Positions 25,785 to 35,399 of a stretch of DNA of 64,000 nucleotides are shown piece by piece. The stretch spans positions 1 through 64,000 of the forward strand of contig JADJQR010000011.1 of NCBI GenBank assembly GCA_016712675.1, given 5' to 3'. Both the position numbers and the translations under genes were made by a program. The stretch's first letter is position 1; each line of letters begins with the position of its first letter. The notes beneath the pieces were generated by a model. The model was not told where the DNA came from, made no database searches, and saw only the letters and a program-made list of their open reading frames with translations. Origin of the DNA: a bacterium (GTDB taxonomy: Bacteria; Krumholzibacteriota; Krumholzibacteriia; LZORAL124-64-63).

Positions 25785-28322
25785 CTAACGATTGCGATAT
25801 AAAGCGACGCTGATCGGAATGCGCGGTGGAATCCACTCCGCTTGCTTGCGGATCTCGGCATCCAGTCCCAACAGGCGGTTGAGCAGGATCGTCACGGTTT
25901 TCTTTTCCGGTTCGGGAATCGTCCGGCTGTCGCGGACATTGCGCGCCAGGTGGTAAGCCCAGCGCGCCCGCCAGTTGGCATGAATCAGGCTGAGGGCTCC
26001 CCGCTCGTCCGGTTGCTCGGCGCGACGGCGTTCCTCGGCGAAGTGCAACACTTTGTACACCAGCGCGGTGTTCAGCCAGCCGGCGCGCAGCCATCCGTTC
26101 AAGGTCTCCGCCTGCTCCAACAAGGCAGGAAGTTGGTCCCACCTCACCGGTTCCTCGTCCAGCAGGCCCACCCGGTCCCGCCCGGCGTCCTTGGCCCGCT
26201 CCAGCCGCTCCTCCGCTTCCCGAACGGTGCGGTTGAGCGACTGATTCGCCTTGCACAGGGCCAACCCGGCGGACAGGGTGATATTCGGGTTGCCGCCCAC
26301 GTAGCGCCGGAACTGGTCTCGCAGATCGGCCGCCAGCTCGATCGTTTGCCGCCAAGGCCCGATCAGCAGCAGGTCATCGCCGCCGGCGTAAACGGTGTAG
26401 GTTTGCGGGTAATGTTGGCGCAGCCGCTCTTGCAGATAGCCGGTGAAAAACAGGTCCAGCATCCGCGACAGAGAGGCGAAACGGCTGAGGGTAGCGCGGT
26501 CTTTTTTGGGGTCATTCGGGTCGCGTAGCCCGAAGCCGAACAGGAACCCCAGCCGGTCCACATCCGCTTTCAACACCGCCAGAAACGGCTTTCCCAGAGG
26601 CGAACCATCGCGGTCTAGCTCCAGCGCATCCTGAGCCAGATGCTCGAAGGTTTTCAGTTCGCCCGCCGCCACCTCTTGCGCCTCCCCGCTCAAGCGCGCG
26701 TAGAGCGGATGGCGGGCTTCCTCCTCGCCCAAACGAGGAACGTGGGCGGCCACGAAGCGCAGCGGCCACGGTCCGGCGAGCGTGTCCCGATCGCTCCGAT
26801 ACAGGCGGAATCCGCCCGACAGTTCCGGAAGGGAGCGCGGCGTTTTCTCGTGCAGAACCAGCCAAAGCTCGCCCGGCAATTCCACCGCCCAGTCGCCGGA
26901 TCGCGGTCGCGAGCTTTGCCAGCTGACCGCGCCCACTTTGGGCAGCCAGCCGCCCAGGCGGTGTTCGTCATGGCAGACTTCGCAGCGGCGGGTGTCGCCG
27001 TCTTGATGCTGGGCTGGGCGCTTGCCGCAGGCGGTGCATTCCTCCCGCTCGTAGCCGACCGGCAAAATCCCGGTCCGACAATGGCGCAAGGCTTGCTGTT
27101 TGGCGGTATCCAGCGCCCGGTTCAGCTGCGCCTGAACTTTAGAAAACTGGTTGGCCTGCAGGCCGTTCCCGCCAAACGGTGGCGACAGCGCCAGGTTCAG
27201 GGCCAATTCGCCCAGATAGCGCTCGCCGAGCCAGCGATCCAGTTCCGCTTGCAAGGCCGCGACGTGTTCCCGGACCTCGGGCAGCGTCGGCAACAACAGC
27301 ACGAAGCGACCGCCGGCGTTCTGGATCAGGTTGAACGCGGGTAGACCGAATTCGCGGCGGCAGCGCAGCGCGGCGGCTTCGACGGTCATCCCCAGCAGGA
27401 AGGAGCGAGCGCGGAGGATTTTGTTGACGCCCTTGACCTGCTGGTTGGCGAGCAAGAACAGCGTGTGCTGAATCCCGGACAGGTCGCCGGCCAGCAGGTG
27501 AAACTTTTCCGCCGAACGGTCGCGGATCGCTTTTTCGTCGCCGAGCGAGCCATTGGCCTCGTGCCAGCGATGTAGGCAGGCGGCGATGGCGGCGACAGTG
27601 CGGTTGTGATCGTGCAGTGATACGTCGGGCACGTCCACCGTGGATGAAGGTATGGCGAAGGTGAAGCGTTCCGACAGCGACAGCAAGCCCTCGCAAAACA
27701 ACTCGATGTTGTCCAGCCCGCACAGCGCCTCGAACTCGGCGGTGAAGCGATCCCACAGGTTCCGATAGCGCGTCCGATAATCACCGGCATCGAGCTTCGG
27801 CTCGGGCAACAAGCGCTTGTCGGGTATCAGTTCCTCCAGCGGTTGCTTGCATGGCGGCGGATCGCCCAACCCCAGATCCACCGAGCCGAAGATGCTCCGC
27901 AACGGGGTTTTGATGAAAGCGTCCCAGCCTTTGTGCTCCACCTCGGCTTCCGCCGCCTCGTAATCGCGCGGCTTGCGATCCATGCCGGAAGAAAGCCGGT
28001 CGGCTTCCGCCGCCAGCCAGCCCGGGGCGCCGAACGCCTCTGGCTTGTGGTGAAAAACCGCCATGTCACGCACCCGATCACGGTCGATTCCGGTCGGGAA
28101 ATGCAAACCTTCCTGTTCCATCCAATGAAAGAAGGCTTCGGTCCATAGAACGTGCTTGTGGGTGTAGCCACCGCGCCCGTCCGGGGGCAAGATCACCGAC
28201 TCGCGCGCCCGGGGTCGCGGGTCCATGTGGATGACCGCCCCATGGGCGCGCTGCATGAACTTGCCGATGTCCTGGAAAAAGCCGCCGAGGGCGGTTTCCA
28301 GCAGCTTGGGTTGTGCCGTCAT
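25785..28322 (-). CDS. csm1: Cas10/Csm1 with intact GGDD and altered HD motif
   Basis: This 845-residue large subunit of the III-A complex begins GGFFQDIGKFMQRAHG. The canonical HD signature is HDIGKF, so the catalytic His is replaced by Gln17 while Asp18 stays. The later HH pair (AVFHHKPEA, residues 91-92) is kept. A zinc ribbon follows with Cys429, Cys432, Cys447 and Cys450. The palm domain holds GGDD at residues 647-650 (YTVYAGGDDLLLI), which makes cyclic oligoadenylate from ATP. The prediction is loss of single-stranded DNA cleavage but kept second-messenger synthesis. The C-terminal helical domain is complete. Confidence 0.95.
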   Translation of the reverse strand: MTAQPKLLETALGGFFQDIGKFMQRAHGAVIHMDPRPRARESVILPPDGRGGYTHKHVLWTEAFFHWMEQEGLHFPTGIDRDRVRDMAVFHHKPEAFGAPGWLAAEADRLSSGMDRKPRDYEAAEAEVEHKGWDAFIKTPLRSIFGSVDLGLGDPPPCKQPLEELIPDKRLLPEPKLDAGDYRTRYRNLWDRFTAEFEALCGLDNIELFCEGLLSLSERFTFAIPSSTVDVPDVSLHDHNRTVAAIAACLHRWHEANGSLGDEKAIRDRSAEKFHLLAGDLSGIQHTLFLLANQQVKGVNKILRARSFLLGMTVEAAALRCRREFGLPAFNLIQNAGGRFVLLLPTLPEVREHVAALQAELDRWLGERYLGELALNLALSPPFGGNGLQANQFSKVQAQLNRALDTAKQQALRHCRTGILPVGYEREECTACGKRPAQHQDGDTRRCEVCHDEHRLGGWLPKVGAVSWQSSRPRSGDWAVELPGELWLVLHEKTPRSLPELSGGFRLYRSDRDTLAGPWPLRFVAAHVPRLGEEEARHPLYARLSGEAQEVAAGELKTFEHLAQDALELDRDGSPLGKPFLAVLKADVDRLGFLFGFGLRDPNDPKKDRATLSRFASLSRMLDLFFTGYLQERLRQHYPQTYTVYAGGDDLLLIGPWRQTIELAADLRDQFRRYVGGNPNITLSAGLALCKANQSLNRTVREAEERLERAKDAGRDRVGLLDEEPVRWDQLPALLEQAETLNGWLRAGWLNTALVYKVLHFAEERRRAEQPDERGALSLIHANWRARWAYHLARNVRDSRTIPEPEKKTVTILLNRLLGLDAEIRKQAEWIPPRIPISVALYRNR

Positions 28323-28405
28323 GGCCTTGCTTCCTGTGCGGGTTCTCGAACGAAAATAGTGTGGGGAACCGATAGGGTCACGTCCGTCCCCGCAAGCTTG
28401 CCGCC

Positions 28406-29542
28406 TTATTCTGCGTCCAAAGTGTCGAACCGAATTTGGTGCGGCTCCAGGCCCAGCGCGTGACCGGCCAGCCGCTGCCCGCCCTGGCGCCGGGGCGTGT
28501 AGCGCCCCGCCGCCGGCTCGCCCAGCGCCCGGCTCAACTCGCGCTTGAGCTTGCTGGTGCGCCCCTCGAAAAATTCCTTGGTGATGCCTTCCTCGCGCCG
28601 GGCCGCGATCGGCGGATGCTCGTCATCCGCCAGCGGATCGTTCAGCGCCGCTCGGTGTTCGGCCAAAAACGCCTCCACTTCGGCGGGGCCGATCCGCTTC
28701 CAGTGCAGCGGCGGCAGCGCCGCCAGCGCCCGCCGGGCGAACCAGGCCAGCCAGGCGAAGCTGATCGGGGTCAGCCGCAGGACGGTGTCGCCGCAGCGCG
28801 CCCGGCAGGTCGCGGCGTCCAGCGTCAGGCGCGGCGCGGCCAGGTTGCGCTGGGCCTGGCGCACGGTGTCGCCGAAGCTCGCGCCCCCGCGCAGCAGCGC
28901 GTCGTGCAGGCCGTCGCGCAGGCGCACGAAGGGGATGTCCGCCAGCGTCACGACGGCGGCGCTGGCGTCGAGCGGGCGCTGGTCGGGGCCGGTGGCGAAG
29001 ATGACTTCCGCGGCGGGCGCGGGATAGAAGAAATTGGGGTTGGACTCGAAGGGGCCGGACACCAGCACGTGCGAGAGCCGGTCTTGCGGCCGGCCGAACA
29101 GGGTGAGGCTGTAGCCGAGATAAAAGCCCATCGTCTTGCGCCCGCCGGCGATGGAGGCGTGCACCGCGCCCTCGGGGTCGGCGGTCAGCTCGCGCACTCG
29201 GGCGGTGATGGCGTCGGCGAGCGCTTCGTTGTCGGCCTGGCTGCGGATGTCGTCGAGCGGGCGACCGTCGGGCCCGCGCAGGACGTGGATCGTGTCCAGG
29301 TCGAACCGGATGTCCGGCAGGCCGTAAGCTTGCCGGAGCCGCCGGAACCAGCCCGGCCGGTCGCCGAGCAAGGTCAGCCGCGCCCGCTCCGCGCCCTCGG
29401 CGGTGGTCAGCAGATGGATTTCGGTGGGGACGAAGCGCGGCTCGCCCGTCACCGCCAGGGCGAAGACGGTTTCGGTCACGACCTGCGGGGACAGGCCGGC
29501 GACACAGAGCAGGATGCGGCGGGGATAACGGTCCGGGTTCAC
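28406..29542 (-). CDS. CARF-domain protein, Cas_NE0113 family (possible ring nuclease) with C-terminal wHTH-like part
   Basis: GTG 29542 (AAGGG eight bases upstream) is preferred to an ATG at 29620 because homology starts at RRILLCVAGLSPQVVTETVF. The N-terminal 180 residues are a CARF domain with VHASIAGGRKTMGFYLGYSL, the nucleotide-pocket motif. This combination marks the NE0113 (TIGR02584) family, some members of which are described as ring nucleases that destroy cyclic oligoadenylate. The C-terminal part has LTLDAATCRARCGDTVLRLT followed by helices, resembling a winged helix and so possibly a regulator or dimerisation unit. It lies upstream of cas10 in the operon. Confidence 0.8.
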   Translation of the reverse strand: MNPDRYPRRILLCVAGLSPQVVTETVFALAVTGEPRFVPTEIHLLTTAEGAERARLTLLGDRPGWFRRLRQAYGLPDIRFDLDTIHVLRGPDGRPLDDIRSQADNEALADAITARVRELTADPEGAVHASIAGGRKTMGFYLGYSLTLFGRPQDRLSHVLVSGPFESNPNFFYPAPAAEVIFATGPDQRPLDASAAVVTLADIPFVRLRDGLHDALLRGGASFGDTVRQAQRNLAAPRLTLDAATCRARCGDTVLRLTPISFAWLAWFARRALAALPPLHWKRIGPAEVEAFLAEHRAALNDPLADDEHPPIAARREEGITKEFFEGRTSKLKRELSRALGEPAAGRYTPRRQGGQRLAGHALGLEPHQIRFDTLDAE

Positions 29543-29629
29543 AGCGGCGCCCTTTTTCGTTGAGCGTAGTTCAATTGCCGCCAGAGTAAATCGTTCCCCC
29601 GCAAAAAATGGGGTTGGCAAGCTTGCCGG

Positions 29630-30137
29630 TCATTCCATCAGCAACCGGTAGCGCCCCAAGCCCATGACCGCGCCCTTGCCGGCGTGGGTCCACTGCCCGA
29701 GCCAGAGGTAGGGCCAGAACGGTTCCAGGTCGGCGCCGTCCAGCGCGATCTCGCCGACCAGCCCGCCCATGGGCAGCAGGGCGTCCTGGCGGGAGGAGTA
29801 GCGGGTCCAGTCTTGCCAGCGCAGTCGCGCGGCGCGCGTTGGCACCGACCACCCGGCGCGGCTCAGGCCGGCGAAGTCCACCGCCGGCGGCGGGATCGGG
29901 CGGGGTCTCGAACACGTGGGGATACGCGCAGGAGCGATAGAGCAAACAGGGCGGACACGCGGGTTCGCGGGTCACGCAGACCAGCCGTTTCAAGGCGTGG
30001 CCGAACACCCCGCGCCAGGCCGAGCCGGCGTAGGCCGGCAACCGGACCGGGTCTCGCGCGGTGAAGTCGAGCCGGTAAACCGCCAGCGGCAACACCGGAA
30101 ACGCGGCGGGATCGGGCGAAAGCGCGGGCGTGGTCAT
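29630..30137 (-). pseudogene. cas6: cas6, internal deletion (N- and C-terminal parts only)
   Basis: ATG 30137 (GAGG seven bases upstream) opens a normal Cas6 N-terminus: VLPLAVYRLDFTARDPVRLP, AGSAWRGVFGHALKRLVC and a Cys cluster (CPPCLLYRSC). After ETPPDPAAGG, at about 29890, the frame is lost. A different frame then gives the Cas6 C-terminus, DFAGLSRAGWSVPTRAARLR through HAGKGAVMGLGRYRLLME, which includes the glycine-rich RNA-binding loop. About 120-150 residues of the usual 300 are missing between them. Cas6 cuts the repeat RNA to make crRNA, so this locus probably relies on another Cas6 in the genome or is impaired. Confidence 0.75.
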
Positions 30138-30498
30138 CGGGAATCCTCGCGGGTGATGTTGCCGGTTCGCGAAAGTGTAACCCTCTCCCGAAAACGGCGA
30201 AGCGTCGGTTCGGGATGGCGTTTCCGCCCATCCTCCACTCGCCAGGGGAATGCTAGCCGTCGGCTGCGCCGACAAAGCGTCCATCAGTTGGATCAACCGC
30301 TTCGTCCGCCGCGCATCCCCCCCTTCCGATCCCCCAGTTCCCGCGCTGCCCAATTCATGACTATCTCACTAAAATACAGCCAGGATACAGAAGCTTATAC
30401 ATTTCGGGTAACCGGGTGGTTTTAAGCGCGGACCGGAGCGTGGCGGAGATTGGCGTCGCCCAGCGCGAAGCGGATTTCGCCGCCGGCGGCCATGTGGA
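30138..30498. other. Region upstream of the csm operon, with a possible gene end at 30422-30498
   Basis: No full gene is present. On the minus strand a short frame running into the transposon end reads HMAAGGEIRFALGDANLRHA and stops at 30422. It looks like the C-terminus of a protein cut off by the Tn3-type element. The rest should contain the promoter of the csm operon, which I could not pin down. Confidence 0.3.
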
Positions 30499-30536
30499 GG
30501 TTCATTTAGAGTTGGCGAAAAATCCAACGATCCGTC
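30499..30536 (+). repeat. Left terminal inverted repeat of the Tn3-family transposon
   Basis: The repeat starts GGTTCATTTAGAGTTGGCG and ends ATCCGTC, an exact reverse complement of 44782-44819. The tnpA stop codon (CTA on the plus strand, 30536-30538) touches its inner edge, as is usual in this family. Confidence 0.93.
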
Positions 30537-33496
30537 TAAGCCGACCGCAAGGGACGGAGTTGATGGGGTTCGAGCGCCAGTTCGAACGAATACTTGCCAT
30601 ACGGGTTGATGTGTTCGTAGCGAGCAGGCGAGAGGTGGGTCAAATCGTCTGGGTTGATCGGGAACCCCTCGGTGCGCAGTTGTTCGATGGCGGCCTGCAT
30701 GTACACCGTATTCCAGACCACGACGGCATTGGTCAACAAGTTCAGGCAGCCGGCCTGATCCTGCTGTTCTTCTTGGTCTTTGCGGCGGATTTTGCCGTCG
30801 TGGGCGATCACCAGGAACCGGCGCAGGGCATGCAGCGCCTCGCCTTTGTTGAGCTGGGTATGGATCCGGCGGCGCAGGGTCTCGTCGTCCAAATAGCGCA
30901 AGATAAACAGGGTTTTGATCAAGCGTCCGTATTCTTGCAGGGCGCGGGCCAACGGGTTCTGCCGGGGATAGGCTTGCAGTTTGCCGATCAACAGCGAAGC
31001 GGTGACCCAGCCGAGTTTGAGCGACCCGGCGACCCGCAACAGATCATCCCAGCGACCCAGGATCAGGGCATGGTCGAAGGACCCTTTGAGGCGAGCATCC
31101 AGATGAGGATAGCGGGGTTCGCGGCCCAGCCGGTAGAGCTGCTGCGTGCCGAGATCGCGGATGCGGGGCGAGAACTGAAAACCGAGCAAGTCGAACAGGG
31201 CAAAGACGATTTCCGTGTACCCGGCCGTATCGGTCGTATGCTCGACGAGGTTCAATTCGGTTTCGTTGTCCAGGATCTCATCGAGCACGTAGGTGGCATC
31301 GCGCACGGTGGTGGGGATGACCTTGGTGCCGTATTGGGAGAACTGATCGGACGTCCAGGTATAAAACGTGACGCCGCGGCCGTAGCCGAAGTAGCGCGGC
31401 AGGGCGGTGGCGTTGGCGGCGTGGCCCGCGACGGGAAAGCGCTGGCCGTCCGAGGAGGAGAGGGTTCCGCCGCCCCAGGCGGCGCTCAGCGGTTGCCGCC
31501 CCTGATAATTGACCAAGCCGGTCACGGCGGCTTTCAGCGTGGCATCCCGCAGATACCACTGGGTGGTCCAGGCCAGCCGCCGGTAATCGAGGTCGGTAAT
31601 GTGCGCCATGCGGGTGAGACCGAGATTGCAGCCCTGGGCCAGGACGGCGGCGTACAGTTGCGCCGGCAATTCGGGGTGGCGGGCCGCATAACCGCCGGCA
31701 TGTTCGAAACAGCGACTGAAGCCGGTCCACCGATCGACTTCCATGAGCAGTTCGCTGAGTTCGACCTGGGGCAACCGCCGGCTGATGGCTTTTTCCAGGT
31801 CCCGCACGCGGGTCGGGCGCTCCTCGGCCACCAAGGGGGTCAAGACCAAGGCGCCGTCTTCCAGGCGCACCGCGCCGTCACGGCGCGCCAGCAACGCCTC
31901 CACTTGCGTCAGGCGTTGCCCCAACTCGGCTTCCCGTTCGAGCAAGCGGGCGTCCACCGCTTCGGGCATGCCGAGCTGTCGGCAGACCTCGGCTCTCAGC
32001 GCGGGCCACTGCGCGATGGGGATCAGGTAGGTTTCGGGATCGGCGTAGCGGCGGCTGCCCACCCCCCAGAGGTCACCGGAACGCAGCGCGGCTTTAAGCT
32101 GCCACAGGACGCATAATTCATAGTAACGCCGATCGATCTTCTGGTCCCGGCCGATCACATAAGGTCGCCATTTGGCGGGCACGAAGTCGACGGGCGCGTC
32201 GGGGGGCACCGCGCGGCGCTGCTGGGCGTTTAACCGATGCAGCAGGCTGATGGCGTCCAGCAGGGGATGCGGTTGCCGGTTGGCGCGAAACGTCAACGTG
32301 GCGAGCAACAGCGGAGCCACTTGGCGCAGATAGCTGTAGCGCCGCGCCAGGAAATCGAGGCCCTGATCGTCGACGGGGCGAATGAGACGTTCGGTGTCCG
32401 CGACCGCTTCCTGCAAGGTGGCGGGCGGGATCTGTTGGTAGATCGCTCGACGCAATTCCCCATCGGCAATGTCTTCATTCAGCACCGTTTGCCCGAGCGC
32501 ACGAAATAAGCGGACTTTTTCATCGGTGGCGCTGGCGACCCGTTGCCGGAAGGCCTCCAAGTCGCGGCGCGCCCGGGCTTCCACGTCGGTCAAACACCGG
32601 TCGAATAAATCCAGGGCCTCATCGGTGGCCTCCACCAAACTCTGACTGAGAAACGCCACCAGGATCGGATGCCGCCGGGTGGGCGCCATGCGCTGTAGTC
32701 CTTGGTTGGTGGTGCAGCGCGCGATCCGCGCCAGACCCTTGAGTCGGTTGGGGGTCAGAGCCGAGATCTCCCACCGATCGACGCCAAAGTCGCGACAGAA
32801 CGCGAGCTTGCGCAAGGTATTGCCCATCGCGGCGGGTGAGTGGGTGGCGGCCGGGCGGCGCAACCAGGCCAGCGGGGTTCGCCCGGTCCGTTCGTCAACC
32901 TTCAGCAGGCCATCCAAGCGGGCGGTGGTGTCGGCGTCCAAAATCGACCGCACGCACCGATACGTCTCGCGCTGGGCGTGTTGCCGGGCGGCGCTGACCC
33001 ACCGTTCGAGGGTGGTGACGCCGGGGCGAACCGTGCGGTCTTGCCGGAGCCGCTCGCGCAGGAGGTGCAACAGGAACGTCGGCCGATCGTGCTCCAACGC
33101 CCGTTGCACCAACCACGCCTGCAAGGCCGGCCGATCCTCGACCGCCAGCGGACGAAAGCCGAGATGGTCCTGAATCTGCCGGCGGTGATCGCTGCGGGTC
33201 TGGTCGCGCGACCCGTAGTGTTCGAGACTGTCTGGGGAAACGCCGATCTGCTGGGCGACAAAGGCCACCACGGCGTTCGGCGCGGTTCGCAGGTCGTCGG
33301 GAAAATAACCCAACAGCCGCAAGGCCCCGAGTTGCAAGGCGAAGCCCAGCCGATTGGATTTCGCGCTCCACACCGGAATGGCGTCGCGATCTTCCGGGGT
33401 CAGGGTGAAATATTGGATCAGGTCGGCTGGGGAAATATCTTCGGGAAAACGGTCGAGCCGGGCGCGTTCGGTCTCGCTCAAAAAGCCGGTGGACAT
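30536..33496 (-). CDS. tnpA: Tn3-family transposase TnpA
   Basis: At 986 residues it has the standard length for Tn3 transposases. It begins MSTGFLSETERARLDRFPED and DLIQYFTLTPED, the conserved N-terminal DNA-binding region. The C-terminal third contains the catalytic core (TDTAGYTEIVFALFDLLGF with the first acidic residue, then YGRLIKTLFILRYLDDETLR). It acts on the 38-bp ends for replicative transposition. The open frame extends 35 codons upstream of the chosen ATG 33496, but that part reaches the Tn402 insertion boundary and is not conserved. The gene seems intact. Confidence 0.94.
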   Translation of the reverse strand: MSTGFLSETERARLDRFPEDISPADLIQYFTLTPEDRDAIPVWSAKSNRLGFALQLGALRLLGYFPDDLRTAPNAVVAFVAQQIGVSPDSLEHYGSRDQTRSDHRRQIQDHLGFRPLAVEDRPALQAWLVQRALEHDRPTFLLHLLRERLRQDRTVRPGVTTLERWVSAARQHAQRETYRCVRSILDADTTARLDGLLKVDERTGRTPLAWLRRPAATHSPAAMGNTLRKLAFCRDFGVDRWEISALTPNRLKGLARIARCTTNQGLQRMAPTRRHPILVAFLSQSLVEATDEALDLFDRCLTDVEARARRDLEAFRQRVASATDEKVRLFRALGQTVLNEDIADGELRRAIYQQIPPATLQEAVADTERLIRPVDDQGLDFLARRYSYLRQVAPLLLATLTFRANRQPHPLLDAISLLHRLNAQQRRAVPPDAPVDFVPAKWRPYVIGRDQKIDRRYYELCVLWQLKAALRSGDLWGVGSRRYADPETYLIPIAQWPALRAEVCRQLGMPEAVDARLLEREAELGQRLTQVEALLARRDGAVRLEDGALVLTPLVAEERPTRVRDLEKAISRRLPQVELSELLMEVDRWTGFSRCFEHAGGYAARHPELPAQLYAAVLAQGCNLGLTRMAHITDLDYRRLAWTTQWYLRDATLKAAVTGLVNYQGRQPLSAAWGGGTLSSSDGQRFPVAGHAANATALPRYFGYGRGVTFYTWTSDQFSQYGTKVIPTTVRDATYVLDEILDNETELNLVEHTTDTAGYTEIVFALFDLLGFQFSPRIRDLGTQQLYRLGREPRYPHLDARLKGSFDHALILGRWDDLLRVAGSLKLGWVTASLLIGKLQAYPRQNPLARALQEYGRLIKTLFILRYLDDETLRRRIHTQLNKGEALHALRRFLVIAHDGKIRRKDQEEQQDQAGCLNLLTNAVVVWNTVYMQAAIEQLRTEGFPINPDDLTHLSPARYEHINPYGKYSFELALEPHQLRPLRSA

Positions 33497-33576
33497 CGAC
33501 GGACGATCGCGTGGGGGTGGGAGATCTCGTTCTCGTAACCGAGCGGTTTTGAGAAGGGCGCGGCGCCAGGATCGGC

Positions 33577-33672
33577 TGTCATTTTCAGAAGACGACTGCA
33601 CCAGTTGATTGGGCGTAATGGCTGTTGTGCAGCCAGCTCCTGACAGTTCAATATCAGAAGTGATCTACACCA
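33577..33672 (+). repeat. Tn402-like initial end: terminal repeat and TniA-binding iterons
   Basis: The 25-bp terminal repeat starts at 33577. Two related 19-bp sequences beginning TCAGAAG and ending CACCA occur at 33585-33603 and 33654-33672. Multiple such direct repeats are where TniA binds in this family. The opposite end (44040-44094) carries matching copies. Confidence 0.8.
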
Positions 33673-33717
33673 ATCTCGACTATGCTCAATACTCGTGTGC
33701 ACCAAAGCGAGGTGAGC

Positions 33718-35397
33718 ATGGCGACGGACACCCCACGGATTCCAGAACAAGGCGTGGCCACCCTGCCTGATGAGGCATGGGAGCGTGCGCGCCGTCGTGC
33801 GGAGATCATCGGCCCGTTGGCTCAGTCGGAGACGGTCGGGCACGAAGCGGCCGATATGGCGGCTCAGGCGTTGGGCTTGTCTCGGCGCCAGGTGTACGTT
33901 CTGATCCGGCGCGCCCGGCAAGGCAGCGGCCTCGTGACAGATCTGGTGCCCGGCCAGTCCGGCGGCGGCAAAGGCAAGGGACGCTTGCCGGAATCGGTCG
34001 AGTGCATCATCCGCGAGTTGCTGCAAAAGCGGTTCCTGACCAAGCAGAAGCGCAGCCTGGCGGCCTTTCACCGCGAAGTTGCGCGGGCGTGCAAGCTGCA
34101 AAAGCTGCGGGTGCCTGCACGCAATACCGTGGCCTCGCGGATCGTCGGTCTCGACCCGCTCAAGACCACTCGCCTTCGGGAAGGCCAAGATGCGTCCCGC
34201 ACCCTGCAAGGTGTGGGCGGCGAGCCTCCTGCCGTGACCGCGCCGCTGGAGCAGGTGCAGATAGACCATACGGTCATCGACCTGATCGTAGTCGATGAGC
34301 GCGACCGGCAACCGATTGGCCGCCCGTACCTGACCCTAGCCATCGACGTGTTCACCCGCTGCGTGCTCGGCATGGTCGTCACGCTGGAAGCTCCGTCCGC
34401 CGTCTCGGTCGGTCTGTGCCTGGCGCATATCGCCTGCGACAAGCGTCCCTGGCTGGAAGGGCTGACCGTGGAAATGGACTGGCCGATGAGCGGCAAGCCC
34501 TTGCTGCTCTACCTGGACAACGCGGCCGAGTTCAAGAGCGAAGCGCTGCGCCGTGGCTGCGAGCAGCATGGCATCCGGCTGGACTATCGCCCGCTGGGAC
34601 AGCCGCACTATGGCGGCATCGTGGAACGGATCATCGGCACGGCGATGCAGATGATTCACGACGAACTGCCGGGAACGACCTTCTCCAGCCCTGACCAGCG
34701 CGGCGACTACGATTCCGAAAACAAGGCCGCCCTGACGCTGCGCGAGCTGGAGCGTTGGCTCACATTGGCGGTCGGCACCTACCACGGCTCGGTGCACAAC
34801 GGTCTGCTTCAGCCGCCGGAAGCGCGCTGGGCCGGGGCGGTGGCGCGTGCCGGCATGCCGGCCGTCGTCACTCGCGCCACAGCTTTTCTGGTCGATTTTC
34901 TGCCCATCCTCCGCCGCACGCTGACCCGCACCGGCTTCGTCATCGACCACATCCACTACTACGCCGACGCGCTCAAACCGTGGATCGCTCGGCGCGACCG
35001 TTTACCCGCTTTCCTGATCCGGCGCGACCCGCGCGACATCAGCCGCATCTGGGCGCTGGAACCGGAGGGGCAGCACTACCTGGAAATTCCCTACCGTACC
35101 TTGTCGCATCCGGCTGTCACCCTCTGGGAACAACGGCAGGCGCTGGCGAAACTGCGGCAGCAAGGGCGCGAACAGGTGGATGAGTCGGCGCTGTTCCGCA
35201 TGATCGGCCAGATGCGTGAGATTGTGACCAGCGCGCAGAAGGCCACACGCAAGGCGCGGCGTGACGCGGATCGCCGCCAGCACCTCAAGACATCAGCTCG
35301 GCCGGACAAGCCCGTTCCGCCGGATACGGATATTGCCGACCCGCAGGCAGACAACTTGCCGCCCGCCAAACCGTTCGACCAGATTGAGGAGTGGTAG
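33718..35397 (+). CDS. tniA: TniA transposase (DDE)
   Basis: At 559 residues it has the normal TniA length, from ATG 33718 with GAGG just upstream. N-terminal HTH: ALGLSRRQVYVLIRRARQGS. DDE core: QIDHTVIDLIVVDE (first Asp), LLLYLDNAAEFKSEALRRGC (second Asp), and PHYGGIVERIIGTAMQMIHD (Glu). The C-terminal basic tail is complete. It performs end recognition and strand transfer with TniB and TniQ for cointegrate formation. Confidence 0.95.
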   Translation: MATDTPRIPEQGVATLPDEAWERARRRAEIIGPLAQSETVGHEAADMAAQALGLSRRQVYVLIRRARQGSGLVTDLVPGQSGGGKGKGRLPESVECIIRELLQKRFLTKQKRSLAAFHREVARACKLQKLRVPARNTVASRIVGLDPLKTTRLREGQDASRTLQGVGGEPPAVTAPLEQVQIDHTVIDLIVVDERDRQPIGRPYLTLAIDVFTRCVLGMVVTLEAPSAVSVGLCLAHIACDKRPWLEGLTVEMDWPMSGKPLLLYLDNAAEFKSEALRRGCEQHGIRLDYRPLGQPHYGGIVERIIGTAMQMIHDELPGTTFSSPDQRGDYDSENKAALTLRELERWLTLAVGTYHGSVHNGLLQPPEARWAGAVARAGMPAVVTRATAFLVDFLPILRRTLTRTGFVIDHIHYYADALKPWIARRDRLPAFLIRRDPRDISRIWALEPEGQHYLEIPYRTLSHPAVTLWEQRQALAKLRQQGREQVDESALFRMIGQMREIVTSAQKATRKARRDADRRQHLKTSARPDKPVPPDTDIADPQADNLPPAKPFDQIEEW

Positions 35398-35399
35398 CC

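Noticed and set aside
28436-29563. 375-codon open frame on the plus strand
   Set aside because: Antisense to the CARF/NE0113 gene, whose motifs are clear; the plus-strand product has none.
30416-32116. 566-codon open frame on the plus strand
   Set aside because: Antisense to the 3' part of tnpA and running across the transposon terminal repeat.
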